Shown: positions 29,085 to 39,200 of the stretch, piece by piece
How the letters are laid out: each line of letters begins with the position of its first letter
Position numbering within the stretch: position 1 is the first letter of the stretch
Origin: Cantharellus purpuraceus
Lineage: Eukaryota; Basidiomycota; Agaricomycetes; Cantharellales; Hydnaceae
Length of the DNA stretch: 64,000 nt
Assembly (NCBI GenBank): GCA_025174535.1
Contig: JALBUN010000035.1
Location: 24,601-88,600, forward strand
Direction: 5' to 3'
The notes under the pieces: model-generated
Told to the model about the DNA's origin: nothing
The model's input: only the letters and a program-made list of their open reading frames with translations
Databases searched by the model: none
Made by a program: the position numbers and the translations under genes

Positions 29085-30722
29085 TTATTTTATACATCGC
29101 ATTTCCTTATCTACCTCAGGCTCTGTCTCCAACGCCGTCTCTGACTCATCATCACTCTCTACATCCGACACCCAATCTTTCTCATCCCCCATGTCCGAAT
29201 CCTTGTCCAAAGAGGCCATGAACTTCCACAACCGACGTAACTCAGCTGTCCGCCGACCCTCCAGAACCTCCTTCCGTTTCATCATCTTCACCAAGTCCAC
29301 TAGCAACCCCTCTGTCCACCGGAGGTGCTCCAACTGCAGGTTAACCAGCTGGATAAGCTGGCCCACGGTACTATTTGGCACAGAGACGTGCCCTGTACCT
29401 GCACCAGTTGTTGCCCCTTCCGATCCGACACCGCTACCTCCAGCTGCCACAGCACCTGTCTCCATCTGCCGCTTTTTGGTTGGACGACCTTCCGACTCTT
29501 TCTCTGCCCCTCCTTGTACCACTAGTCGGGGCTTGACGCTCCGACTCCAGGGATCAAACTTTCCATCAATCCTACACCCTCCTTTCCAACCCCAACAACG
29601 ATCACAGGACCGAAGGTGACAAGTTGGGCCGGTAGGCCACACACACTCCACGCCCGCATCACGACACAAGTCGCAAGTTACGCCAGGCCCGCCGAATGGC
29701 TCCATTGGAGCCAGAGCCTTGGGTGGTCTGCCCCTTCTCGCTGCAGCCTCCAAATGTTCCCTCTCGTCCTGCTGTTCCGCTGCTGCCTTCTCCATCTTGT
29801 GCTTGCGAAGCTGGATCGCCAATCTAGCGACATGCAGCTCCTTCTTACGGGTCGCCAACACGCAACTCTCCGCCTTGCACCATATGACCCTCCGGTCCAC
29901 CTCCCACTTCTCCGTATCAGCACTCGGGTATGCCTTCAATGAAAAGACCACAACGTCAAGATTCTTCTTGGTGGTAGCAGCATAGAGCTCCGCTCTTTTG
30001 TGAGCCTCGACCGCGGCTACCCAAGCCATCTCCTCGTAACGATTTGAAGTTGGATCCAGCTCCACATCCATCCCGACATCCATACCCACCTCAGGCTCCG
30101 CATTTGCGTTGAGCTCCATATTGGCCTCCGGACCCACCTCCACCTCCGCTCTCTCTGCCTCTGCTGCTTCATCTTCCTCAGCCGCACCCAACCCAAATAA
30201 TGGCCGTACCTGCGGATGTAACGGCAAGTCAACCGCAGTGACAGTTGTCGGGCAAGTTGTCTCTGTCCACGTAATGGAGATGATGGCGACCTCAGGGGTC
30301 CCTGTCTGTATTGGCACACTCAGACTTCCTGGGTGGCTGGTTCCCTCTGCCCCGGTCACCTCCTCCTCTACCTCCATAGCAGCCTCTAGCTCGTGCACCT
30401 GCTCCTCCACTTCCTTCAGTCTCGCGGCCTCCATCGTGGCCGCAAGTTCCTTTACCCTGCAAGCTCTCTCAGCCTTTGCCTCCTCCTCCTTCTGTCTCCA
30501 TTCCATCTCCACTGCCTCTTTCCGCCTCTGCTCCTCCGCCTTCCATCTCCATTCCGCCTCCTCCTCCTCCTTCCGTCTCCGTTCCGCCTCCTCCTCCTTC
30601 CATCTCCATTCCGCTTCCTCCTCCTCTTTCCGTTTCCGCTCCTCTTCCTCTTCCTTCCGTCGGGCCAAGAGCAACTGCTCAAGCTTGGCCATGCTCATGC
30701 TTGCCAAAGGGTTTGACATCAT
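29085..30722 (-). CDS. Antisense ORF in Gyp-D: coiled-coil, AT-hook, cysteine-cluster protein (545 residues)
   Basis: Long intact ORF on the strand opposite to gag-pol, between the chromodomain and the 3' LTR. The ATG at 30722 (MMSNPLASMSMAKLEQ) is chosen because the frame further right has only a GTG; a TATATAAAAGG box lies about 30 bp upstream. Residues 15-130 are an E/K/R-rich coiled coil made of short repeats. An AT-hook RRGRPPKA is near residue 327, and a cluster of nine cysteines (CDLC, C, C, C, CDRC, C) near 344-378 resembles but does not equal a fungal Zn2Cys6. An acidic C-terminus follows. Likely nuclear and DNA-binding; the role is unknown. It contrasts with the ruined pol of the same element. 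Confidence 0.75.
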   Translation of the reverse strand: MMSNPLASMSMAKLEQLLLARRKEEEEERKRKEEEEAEWRWKEEEAERRRKEEEEAEWRWKAEEQRRKEAVEMEWRQKEEEAKAERACRVKELAATMEAARLKEVEEQVHELEAAMEVEEEVTGAEGTSHPGSLSVPIQTGTPEVAIISITWTETTCPTTVTAVDLPLHPQVRPLFGLGAAEEDEAAEAERAEVEVGPEANMELNANAEPEVGMDVGMDVELDPTSNRYEEMAWVAAVEAHKRAELYAATTKKNLDVVVFSLKAYPSADTEKWEVDRRVIWCKAESCVLATRKKELHVARLAIQLRKHKMEKAAAEQQDEREHLEAAARRGRPPKALAPMEPFGGPGVTCDLCRDAGVECVWPTGPTCHLRSCDRCWGWKGGCRIDGKFDPWSRSVKPRLVVQGGAEKESEGRPTKKRQMETGAVAAGGSGVGSEGATTGAGTGHVSVPNSTVGQLIQLVNLQLEHLRWTEGLLVDLVKMMKRKEVLEGRRTAELRRLWKFMASLDKDSDMGDEKDWVSDVESDDESETALETEPEVDKEMRCIK

Positions 30723-30748
30723 TGAGGATAAGACCTCATGCCCCACCT

Positions 30749-30757
30749 TTTATATGT
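30749..30757 (-). promoter_or_regulatory. TATA box of the antisense ORF
   Basis: TATATAAAAGG on the minus strand about 30 bp upstream of the ATG at 30722 and about 100 bp inside the 3' LTR of Gyp-D. Confidence 0.5.
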
Positions 30758-30856
30758 CTCCAGACCCCCAGTATAACTCCGACTGCGCCCAACCGTCTCA
30801 CCTATTCAATCCACGGACATGAGGCCTCAGGGGCTCAGCCTTAAATGGGGAGATAC

Positions 30857-31690
30857 TGTTATGACTATATTCATTAACGTCCAGATCCCTGTCCGATCCA
30901 CTCAGATCCCCACACATATGAAATCTATACTCCATTTGGAAACTGCCGTCTCCATCTACCTGTCTGATTGTCACTGCCAATTCCGCCCATCCATCTCCGG
31001 TTCTGATTGATGCATCAGTATCATCATAGGAACCCGGACACCCATCCCCGTTGGACTCAGACATACTCATGTAAGGCTGTCGGCCTCGGAGACCCATCAC
31101 CGGAGTAATTATTATTAGATTTCAAAATATGTATTTAAGTTGCCTGACTAGGGACTTCATTGTGAGGGTGACGCTGATGACGAGGCCACAACAACAAGAT
31201 ACTCAATAAGTGAGAGCCGATAAGAAATAATGCCAGCTGGTACAGCGGATATCCTCAGAGATCAAGCTGAGGGGATCACACTGCACCAAGGTGAGTCTTT
31301 ATACTAAATGATGGAGACGGATAGGAGAACCAAGATAGGGGAGGAAGGATAGGGGAAGTGATAGGGGCAATGAAATAGGGGAGACGCACCCTGACAGGCT
31401 GCGCTGATAGGGGTGTCAAGAGAAAATACTAAAAATAGAATATGACTTATTTGAACCCTGACATTCATTCCCCAGTTTGAATATTGAATCACGCCTAGTT
31501 CCTAAGTCCGATCCTAACTCTCTAAGTCATACTCTGTCTCCAAAATCTCGGACACTGGTATTAGTGAGGGTGCAGCACATAAGCTGAAGCCAAGTCCGTC
31601 CTGACCCCCACAATGTGCTCTGACTCCGACCCGACCTCCAACCCGAACTCCAACCCAATCTCCAACCCCAATCGGACCTAGTGCGTAACA
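30857..31690 (+). repeat. Gyp-D 3' LTR with nested solo LTR
   Basis: Starts TGTTATGAC after the purine tract GGGGAGATAC and ends GTGCGTAACA. Without the nested LTR and one TTCAT it is 526 bp, one base longer than the 5' LTR. Visible differences from the 5' LTR are scattered point changes. Confidence 0.92.
31161..31463 (-). repeat. Solo Gyp-A LTR, short form (303 bp), TSD TTCAT
   Basis: Reverse orientation, flanked by TTCAT at 31156-31160 and 31464-31468. It differs from the LTR at 16769 by only a few substitutions but lacks exactly the 59-bp GTAAGT...CCAG segment. Confidence 0.93.
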
Positions 31691-32760
31691 GAATTGCATA
31701 TTGGCAGTACGCATACTTATACATCTGAGAACAGACTTGATGTCTGGAATACATGAGTTATGAGAGACACATGAACAAAAGATAGAACAGAAAATAGACC
31801 ATGTTTGTAAGTGAATGGAGATGTACAAATGTGATAGGAATTGGATATGAGGGTCAGGTGTTTTACAAGTAACCTGAAGATAAAACTTGGCATATGTATT
31901 TATTACTCCTAAAAGTATGTGATGAGTTGGTTATGTGGACAGATGTTCATCTGTGTGACAGTAACATGATTGTGTCTTGTGATGAGTGATTGGATGGAAC
32001 TTGGTGAGCGAATTGTAAAGTGTAATCTTATGGGTATTGATGATTGACATGATCCAGAGATTGGATATGATCCAGAAGTATGGAGCCTAGGTTGAGTGAT
32101 CAGCAGGTGAGTACATTTCTCAACAACAGTTGATAACTGCCTCTAATGTTCCTAAAGGGAAGGAATGTGCACAAGAAATGAGTGCAAGTAGAGGTAGTAT
32201 TACCTCTACTAGGGCATTGCACAGCATGGAGCAACATGAAACCCACCAGTCAATTGCAAGATTGACTGAGCAACTCATGTGCAATCAGCATGAGATGAAG
32301 AGCATTAGTGATGCTAGTGCTCAGACAGCCAAAATAATTGCTATAGCAGAATGTGCTGCTGCCACTATAGGACAAAAAATCACAGAGCTGGGAGTAATAT
32401 TAAAATCACTCCAAGAAGGTTCTGAGCAATGCAGGTCATGTTGCTGATGATCAGGTTCTCAATGAGAATCAGAGAATCTAGGTCTAACTGAGTGATTGAT
32501 TGGATAGAAGAAACAAGATCCCCTCATTGGAGGGAATCAGAAATCCAGTAATCCCTGTAAGGCAAGGATTACTGATACAGATTGAGGGGAAAACTCCCCA
32601 ATCTAGGTCAAGAGAGCTTGATCAAGAGATTGAGCTATGGAAACAGCAAGAAGCTGAGGCTTCTTACAAGCATAGATTAGCCCTCAAATGGAAGGCTAAA
32701 CACACAGAACAAGAGCTCAGCCAACTCTATAGAGAGCAGCAGCCCCAACAGGAGCTCAAT

Positions 32761-33104
32761 GTTGCTGTCAATTTAAATCAATAGTTGCAAAATGCACTGA
32801 ATAGTTATCAGCACCTATGAGCAACAGGTCTCAGGGGACACCTGCCATGAGCAGCAAGATACCCAATGGGTACCTCAAGAGGACACTCCCTATCACTGGG
32901 AGCAATCTGCATCATTGACCTTAGAAGCCAAGGTTGCTGTCAATTTAAATCAATAGTTGCAAAATGCACTGAATAGTTATCAGCACCTATGAGCAACAGG
33001 TCTCAGGGGACACCTGCCATGAGCAGCAAGATACCCAATGGGTACCTCAAGAGGACACTCCCTATCACTGGGAGCAATCTGCATCATTGACCTTAGAAGC
33101 CAAG
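32761..33104 (+). repeat. Perfect tandem duplication, 2 x 172 bp
   Basis: 32761-32932 and 32933-33104 are identical by eye. They lie in decayed Gyp-B gag. 172 is not a multiple of three, so the duplication itself shifts the frame. Confidence 0.9.
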
Positions 33105-33293
33105 GTATCTCAGATCAATTGGATACAATTGATCCTATTGATGGTATTATTCACATGGTATGAGTAGCCATAGTTGAGAGAAGTCTGTACTTGCAAAAGC
33201 TGGCATAAAAGTATTGCCCTCTGAGCAATACCCAGGAGGCACAGATCTTGAAGAGTTTGGGATCTTTGTAGCAGGAATACTATGATGGCTGAA

Positions 33294-34002
33294 TGTTGAT
33301 TATGGGAGAAAGGGGTTAGGAGATAGGGGGAACAGGAGCACATAGGAGGCTCAGGAGGTTGAGGGGAGGTAGGAAAGCGAGGGGAAATGGTTAGGAGGGA
33401 AGAGGAGAAGCCCCTGTAAGTTCCACACCCATCAGATTATTCTCCTATATTTCTTTTATATTTTATTTCGTCATTTTTCCCCTATTGGCTCCACCCCCAT
33501 TTCGTTTTTATCACAAGTTTCCTTCCCATGTTTCAAATGATTCAGGACTTTTATCACATGTTCTAAAGACACATATCTTGTATAAAACACGCTTAGCTAG
33601 ATATGAAATAGATTAGAGAATTTACTCTCACTTGTTTTCATTGACTGTGTCTGAACTACTCGTTTCTGGAATAACTCCAGAACGAACTCGAATTTCTTCA
33701 AGCCTTTGCATACTCTTCTAAAGTATTGCACCATCTATTCGAATCCCAGTTTGCGAAGCCTAAGCTCCACTGGTTGATTTTCTATTAAGCATTTACTCTC
33801 GTTCGAGTCATCTGCTCCTGATCCCTGCTCAAATTGTCAATATCTAGACGAGGACTACACCAAATCTCATCAAACTTCGTACGAGGATACTCCCAAGATA
33901 TATCTTCAATTCGACTACGCATACACCCAGTTCCCATCACTCCCTCTGTCATTATTCGAAATCTACTCTCTACACCTCCCCAGCAAGGCGAAATTTTCAA
34001 CA
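33294..34002 (-). repeat. Solo LTR, Cop-G, 709 bp, TSD CTGAA
   Basis: Reverse-oriented partner of 2415-3123 with the same length. Flanked by CTGAA at 33289-33293 and 34003-34007. The Gyp-B sequence at 57740 shows the uninterrupted target. Confidence 0.93.
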
Positions 34003-34235
34003 CTGAAGATGAATAATCTTCTCAGGCCATCAAGTACAAAGTTTCAACTGTTGTACTTAGGCACTTGCCTTAAAGGCAAGGCCCAGGAATGGTTCTATAG
34101 AAATGTAGAACACTATGACAGGGCAGTCTAAGACTGGACCCTGGAACTGCAATCCTTGGATTGCAGCATAGATTCCTACATATGCTGGTGCATGATGATG
34201 CATCAAATAAGTTTGACTCTGTAATGCAGTGTTAA

Positions 34236-34581
34236 GGGCTGATACTAGAGGTTCAATGGAGTAACCAGAGTTTGGATGCTAGTGATGAAGGGGAGAGGAC
34301 TTTACTGTTCCAGTTCAACCAGAGACAGAGAGGGGCAATAACTATTGAGTCAGATCAAGTGGACTTGGCTTCAACTTGTGTGTTGCATCCCCTCAGATTG
34401 TCGGTCTAATATTTTGGAGTTCAGGGTATGGAGTTGGATCAAGGATCTGGAGTTTGACTCGTCAAGAAAGTACTTGTCAAGAAGCTGGTAACCAAGAAGT
34501 TGATGGGGCAAATCTTAGTTGATATATCAACTACTATAACAGACACAGAGTAGCTTGTATCAGTATGTGGAGAATTGAATG
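34236..34581. other. Unassigned spacer
   Basis: No open frame or family match is seen. It lies between truncated Gyp-B gag and a Gyp-D solo LTR. Confidence 0.3.
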
Positions 34582-35101
34582 TGTTATGACTATATTCATT
34601 AATGCCCAGATCCCTGTCCGATCCACTCAGATCCCCATGCATATGAAATCTATACGGAAACTGCCATGTCTCCATTTACCTGTCCAATTGTCACCGCCGA
34701 TTCCGCCCATCTGTCTCCAGTTCCGATTGATGCATCAGCATCACCATAGGAACCTGGACATCCACCCCCATTGGACTTGGACATACTCATGTAAGGCCAT
34801 CGGCCTCGGAGACCCATCACTGGAGTAATTATTATTAGATTTCAAATATGTATTTAAGTTGTCTGACTGGGGACTTCATTCCCCAGTTCGAATATCAAAT
34901 CATGCCTAGTTCCTAAGTCCGATCCTAACTCTCTAAGTCATACTCTGTCTCCAAAATCTCAGACACCAGTATTAGTGAGGGTGCAGCATATAAGCTGAAG
35001 CCAAGTCTGTTCCGACCCCCACAACGTACCCAACTCCTTCTCCGACTCTGACCAAGACTCCGACCAAACCTCCGACCCTCAATTGGACCTAGTGCATAAC
35101 A
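34582..35101 (+). repeat. Solo Gyp-D LTR, TSD GAATG
   Basis: 520 bp, TGTTATGAC...GCATAACA, flanked by GAATG at 34577-34581 and 35102-35106. More diverged and CpG-poorer than the LTR at 24253. Confidence 0.92.
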
Positions 35102-35275
35102 GAATGATAAAACTAGAAGTGATAAGACAATAAGATGGATATGGAGTACAGCATGGAAAGGAGTTTGGAGTTTGGACCCAAGTCCAAACTAATACTAAGC
35201 AATATAAAAGAATAAGGTTTGTTGTAACCCATAAGAAGAAACCACTTATAAGGAGAATAATAATGGAGTTTGGGG

Positions 35276-35410
35276 TTGATAGAGATGGAGTTGATGGAGA
35301 TGGAGTTATTGGAGATGAAGTTGATGGAGATGGAATTGATGGAGATGGAGTTGATGGAGATGGAGTTGATGGAGATGGAGTTGATGGAGATGGAGTTGAT
35401 GGAGATGGAG
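35276..35410 (+). repeat. Minisatellite, 9 x 15 bp
   Basis: Nine tandem units of TTGATGGAGATGGAG with few variants; in frame 35263-35520 it reads (VDGDG)n. The surrounding frame has no recognisable protein, so coding is doubtful. Confidence 0.85.
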
Positions 35411-35553
35411 ATCCAGATATTGGACTTGGTGTTACAGGATGTAACAGTATCTCCCTTCTAGATCAAGCCCATGAGATCTTATTCAGCATCATGGGAAAAT
35501 TGTTGGTATATGCATTTTGAATTGGCACATGAGGCTGGGCCAATTTATTAAAT

Positions 35554-35748
35554 GTGTGTTGCTTCTCTCTTTATCTCTTACCACCATCTGCTATTCCCTC
35601 TGCTGAAGAACTTCACCAGCAATTCACTGACTTGGATAAGTCAATTGCAGAGGCAGATGCTGCAGAGAAAAAGAAGGCAGAAGAGGAGAAGAGGATCATG
35701 AGGGAGGAAGCACTGTGGGAGTTGGCATTAGGCGGTCTCTTTGACTGA
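35554..35748 (+). CDS. Short coiled-coil ORF, unknown
   Basis: 64 residues ending at a TGA just before the duplicated 5' flank of the ARM gene. The second half (DLDKSIAEADAAEKKKAEEE) is a charged coiled coil. It starts about 150 bp after the minisatellite and may be an exon of something larger; no splice partner was found. Confidence 0.25.
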   Translation: MCCFSLYLLPPSAIPSAEELHQQFTDLDKSIAEADAAEKKKAEEEKRIMREEALWELALGGLFD

Positions 35749-36204
35749 CGCTTGAACACAAGCCTCATGGTATGTGATGCACACGAGGACTGTCTCCGAA
35801 TGCCTGGCGGCACGGATTCTGACCGAGAAAGGATGGGTACTCTTCGAAGTTTTAACATAAGCGTCCGGGCCTCATGGTAATCGCGTGTCACTTACCATCC
35901 AACATCTATGTCTGAACAAGTGGAAGTATGTAGTCCTGTAGTACATACCATGGCTGATACTCATTGGCATTGGTCACTAGCCTCCGCCTGACTTGCCAGA
36001 GGCTGAAGCCCAGAAACATAACACTCAAGGTCGGTGCCGATCATGGTTCCATGCCCTGAGGTCAGGCATCGTGTCTGAGCAACAGAAGGTCTGTCTGCGT
36101 ATCCCTGCTGTACACATACGATAGCCCATGCTCAGTCGTGTTAGGTTGAACGCCAGAAACATAACCGTGAAGGTCCGTCCCGATCTTGGTTCCAACACTT
36201 TACG
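35749..36204 (+). other. 5' flank of the DUF6535-ARM gene (duplicated at 9446-9660)
   Basis: CpG-rich host-like sequence. Its first 200 bp reappear, CpG-depleted, at 9446-9660. Expected to contain the promoter and possibly a first small exon: an ATG at about 35907 (MSEQVE) is followed by a GTATGT donor, but I could not join it in frame. Confidence 0.4.
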
Positions 36205-39200
36205 TTGTCGTTAAATTCCCCGTGTTTAGACACCCTCAGTCCTGATAAACCCCCTCCCCACGTCGTTATTACAACCACCTCAGAGTCTGATCCCGCCGAA
36301 ATCAGCGACAGCCCGTATGCCTCACATTATCGCCCCGATGCACCCATCTGGTCGCTCTACTTAAAGGAAACAGAGGCTGAGGACAAAGAATTAGTGACGC
36401 GATGGCAGAGTGGTCTTGACACTCTTTTGGTATTTGTGAGTCCAGATTTTTCATCGGCACAAGATCAAAGTCTGACGTGCTCAGGCCGGTCTGTTCGCTG
36501 GAATTCTGACTGCCTTCCTTATCGAAAGCCGGAAAGGATTGCAGGCGGATCCACAAAGCATGTTGCTGCAAGAAATCCTTTCTACTCTTCGGAACGATTT
36601 GAACGTGTCCGCATCTTCGTTTACTCCATCCACGCTGTCCTTGCATGTGAATTATCTATGGTTTACCAGCCTGACGTTTATCCTGATCGGTGCGCTGGCC
36701 GGAGTGCTCGCCAAAGGGTGGCTCACAAAGTACGCACCGGCATCTCCAGGAGTGTCTTCAAGCGATGCATGTGAGCGCCATCTTCGCGCTATTGAGGACT
36801 ACAAGTGGCATTTCGGTGCAGTCATCAGTGGCATCCCGTTCCTGACTCAGCTTTCCCTCTTCCTGTTCTTCGCAGGACTTGTTCTATTTATCTTAGACGG
36901 CAGCAGTGGAATTGGCTACACCGTTCTCGGCTTGGTCGTCATCACTGCGGCTATCTATCTCTTGGGAACAGTCTTACCGTGGTTCTCCCCAGGATGCCCA
37001 CTTCAGACAACAATGTCTGATTTTATACCGGGGATGGCAGCACTCTCACGATACAGGAAAGACCGTACTTTTTCTTACGGTATGGGAAAGCTCGACTCTA
37101 GTAAGCGTTTGTCGTTCTGGGACACGCTTGCGAATCTGCATCACAAGCCATGGCAAACGGAACTTGAAGCGGCTATCCTTACATGGGTTATCGCAAGCTC
37201 TGCTGTGGAGGAGAACATTGAAGAGGCTGTCCGGGTTGTCGCAGGCATGCCTTCGACACATTTCGACGCATGGGGAAATGTGGTGGTCAAGTCGGGTGCT
37301 GTGTCAGTACTATGCGACAGGTTCTCTCGATGCTTCAAGTGGTCTCCGGATCTCAGAATGACTACAGATAATGTCAATCAAGTCGAGGCTTATCTATATG
37401 CTCTGCTCCAAGTTGCGAAGACAGACCCCAAGCCATGCCTTAAATTATTCGGGCTGGGACAACCGTTGCATCGGTGGGATAATTTGCAGCCCTGCCTGCA
37501 CTCACTCGCGTTTTGTGTGCGTACAGAGATCCTCCTGGCGGTGAAGAAAGATGATCACCAAGAGGGCTGGGAGACAACCAAGAGAAGCTTACGGTCTATG
37601 TGTCGAACAGGGTCACCTCCAAATTTACTGAAGCAGTTGATGGATGCGGCCATTGGCAGTGTCGAAAGAGGAGGAGATTGCTTACAAAGGACGGGGGCAA
37701 TTTTGCTCTCTTTACTCGTAAAAACTGGCGGGTCCCCGCAGCAATTTGGATCATTGGTGACTGGAAGCAGCGGAGCCAACCTGGACGAGAATGTAGAATC
37801 ATCAACAAAGAGTACACGGGATGCAACAATAAAAAGGCTTTTTGCGCTGTTGAAAGACCAGGATGCTGACATCCGTGACGCAGCTTTGCTCGGACTTACG
37901 AAACTGGCCCATTTTGGTGGGTGATAGAAATCATGTGGAAGGAGTGAACAATGAAGAATAGCATAAATCAGGTGTATTCCAAGATGCGATCAAGAGTGCT
38001 GGCCCTCAACTCTGTGAATGGCTTAAGGAGAGTGACTTGGTAGTTCGAGCGGCTGGTGCGAACACTGTTGTCAAACTTGCTGAGCACCGTATGTGATGGC
38101 TCCCACTCCGCTCTTTGAGACTGATGTCCATTTGCAGCCGCATTTCATGCCGTAATCAACGTCGCTTGTCCTCACATCATAGAGCTACTCAAGGCCAGCG
38201 ATTCAGATGTCCAATCTGCTGGCGCGAGTGCAGTGAGCAACTTGGCTGAGCACCGTATGTAATGGTGCTTATCACGCTCCATGAGAAGACTGATTTTATT
38301 TCTAGCCGCATTTCATGAGACGATCAGGGCTGCTGTTCCACACATCATTGAACTGCTCCAAGATAGCACATCAGATGCCATTGAACAGCTCCAGGGCCAC
38401 CATTCAGATGTCCAATCGGCTGGTGCAAGAGCATTGAACAACCTGGTTAAGTACCGTATGGAATGTGCTCACTGTGCTCTCTGACGAGACTGATGTCCAT
38501 TTATAGCCGCATTTCATGACGTGATTAGGGGTGCTGTTCCTCACATCGTCGAACTGCTAAAGAGCAGCCACTTGTTTGCCCCATCGGCTAGTGCAAGAGC
38601 ATTGAGCAACCTGGCTGAGTACCGTATGTGATGGTGCTCACCACGCTCTCTGACACGACTGATGTACATTCTAGCCGCATTCCATGAGGCGATCAAGGGT
38701 GCTGTTCCATGCATCATTGAAATGCTCCAGGACAGGCATGATTCATCTGTCCGATCGGCTTCTGCAACTGTGCTGGGCAACCTCGCTAAGTACCGTATGT
38801 GATAGTGCTTACCGTGCTCTTTGACCAACTGACGTCCATTCCTAGCCGCATTTCATGACGCAATCAGGGATACTGTGCCTCACACCATTGAGATGATCCT
38901 GGAAATCGATTCAACGGTCCAATCAGCTGGTGCAAGTGTGTTGGGAAACCTGGCTGAGCACCGTATGTGATGGTGCTCACAACAGTTTTTGAGGAGGCTA
39001 ATGTCCCTTCTCCCTTCTAGCTGTGTTCCATGATGCGATCAGGGGTGCTTTGCCCCAGATCATCGAACTGCTCCAGCAGAGCGATCGAAGACTCCGATCA
39101 GCTGGTGCAAGAGCAATAGACAACCTGCCTATGAACTGTATGTGATGGTGCTCACAGTGCTCTTGAGGAGACTGATGTTCCTTTTAGCTGCATTTCATGA

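Larger units (their letters stand above)
24253..31690 (+). mobile_element. Gyp-D: full-length Ty3/gypsy element with antisense ORF, TSD GAATT
   Basis: LTRs at 24253-24777 and 30857-31690, the latter enlarged by a Gyp-A solo LTR. The exact duplication GAATT stands at 24248-24252 and 31691-31695. In order: gag start, MITE, RT-RNase H, a copia-type solo LTR, integrase, GPY and chromodomain, an antisense ORF, purine tract, LTR. Pol is ruined by stops and an internal gag-RT deletion, so it cannot move by itself. Confidence 0.92.
24123..32125 (+). repeat. Solo LTR-F split by Gyp-D, TSD ACAGT
   Basis: Left part 24123-24252, right part 31696-32125. Flanked by ACAGT at 24118-24122 and 32126-32130. 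It is homologous to the reverse complement of 13260-13634 but has lost most CpGs. It inserted into the Gyp-B leader and was later hit by Gyp-D. Confidence 0.75.
32126..34235 (+). pseudogene. gag: Gyp-B gag of the 23399 copy, split by a Cop-G LTR
   Basis: N-terminal Gag starts at MSASRGSITSTRALHS (32178), a coiled-coil region like that at 56753, followed by shifted frames (NKIPSLEGIRNPVIPV), a perfect 172-bp duplication at 32761-33104, and after the LTR a capsid segment ending near 34235. Several stops. The element is cut off there: no protease or pol follows. Confidence 0.75.

Noticed and set aside
28954..29619. 221-residue plus-strand ORF after the Gyp-D chromodomain
   Set aside because: Also a reverse shadow of the antisense ORF; no domain, and it begins after the pol stop.
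30109..30822. Serine-rich 237-residue plus-strand ORF
   Set aside because: It is the shadow of the antisense ORF at 29085-30722; the serine runs come from reading the coiled-coil E/K/R codons backwards.
36302..36646. Minus-strand ORF over the start of the DUF6535 gene
   Set aside because: Shadow of the plus-strand coding exons, which show domain similarity and matching splice sites.
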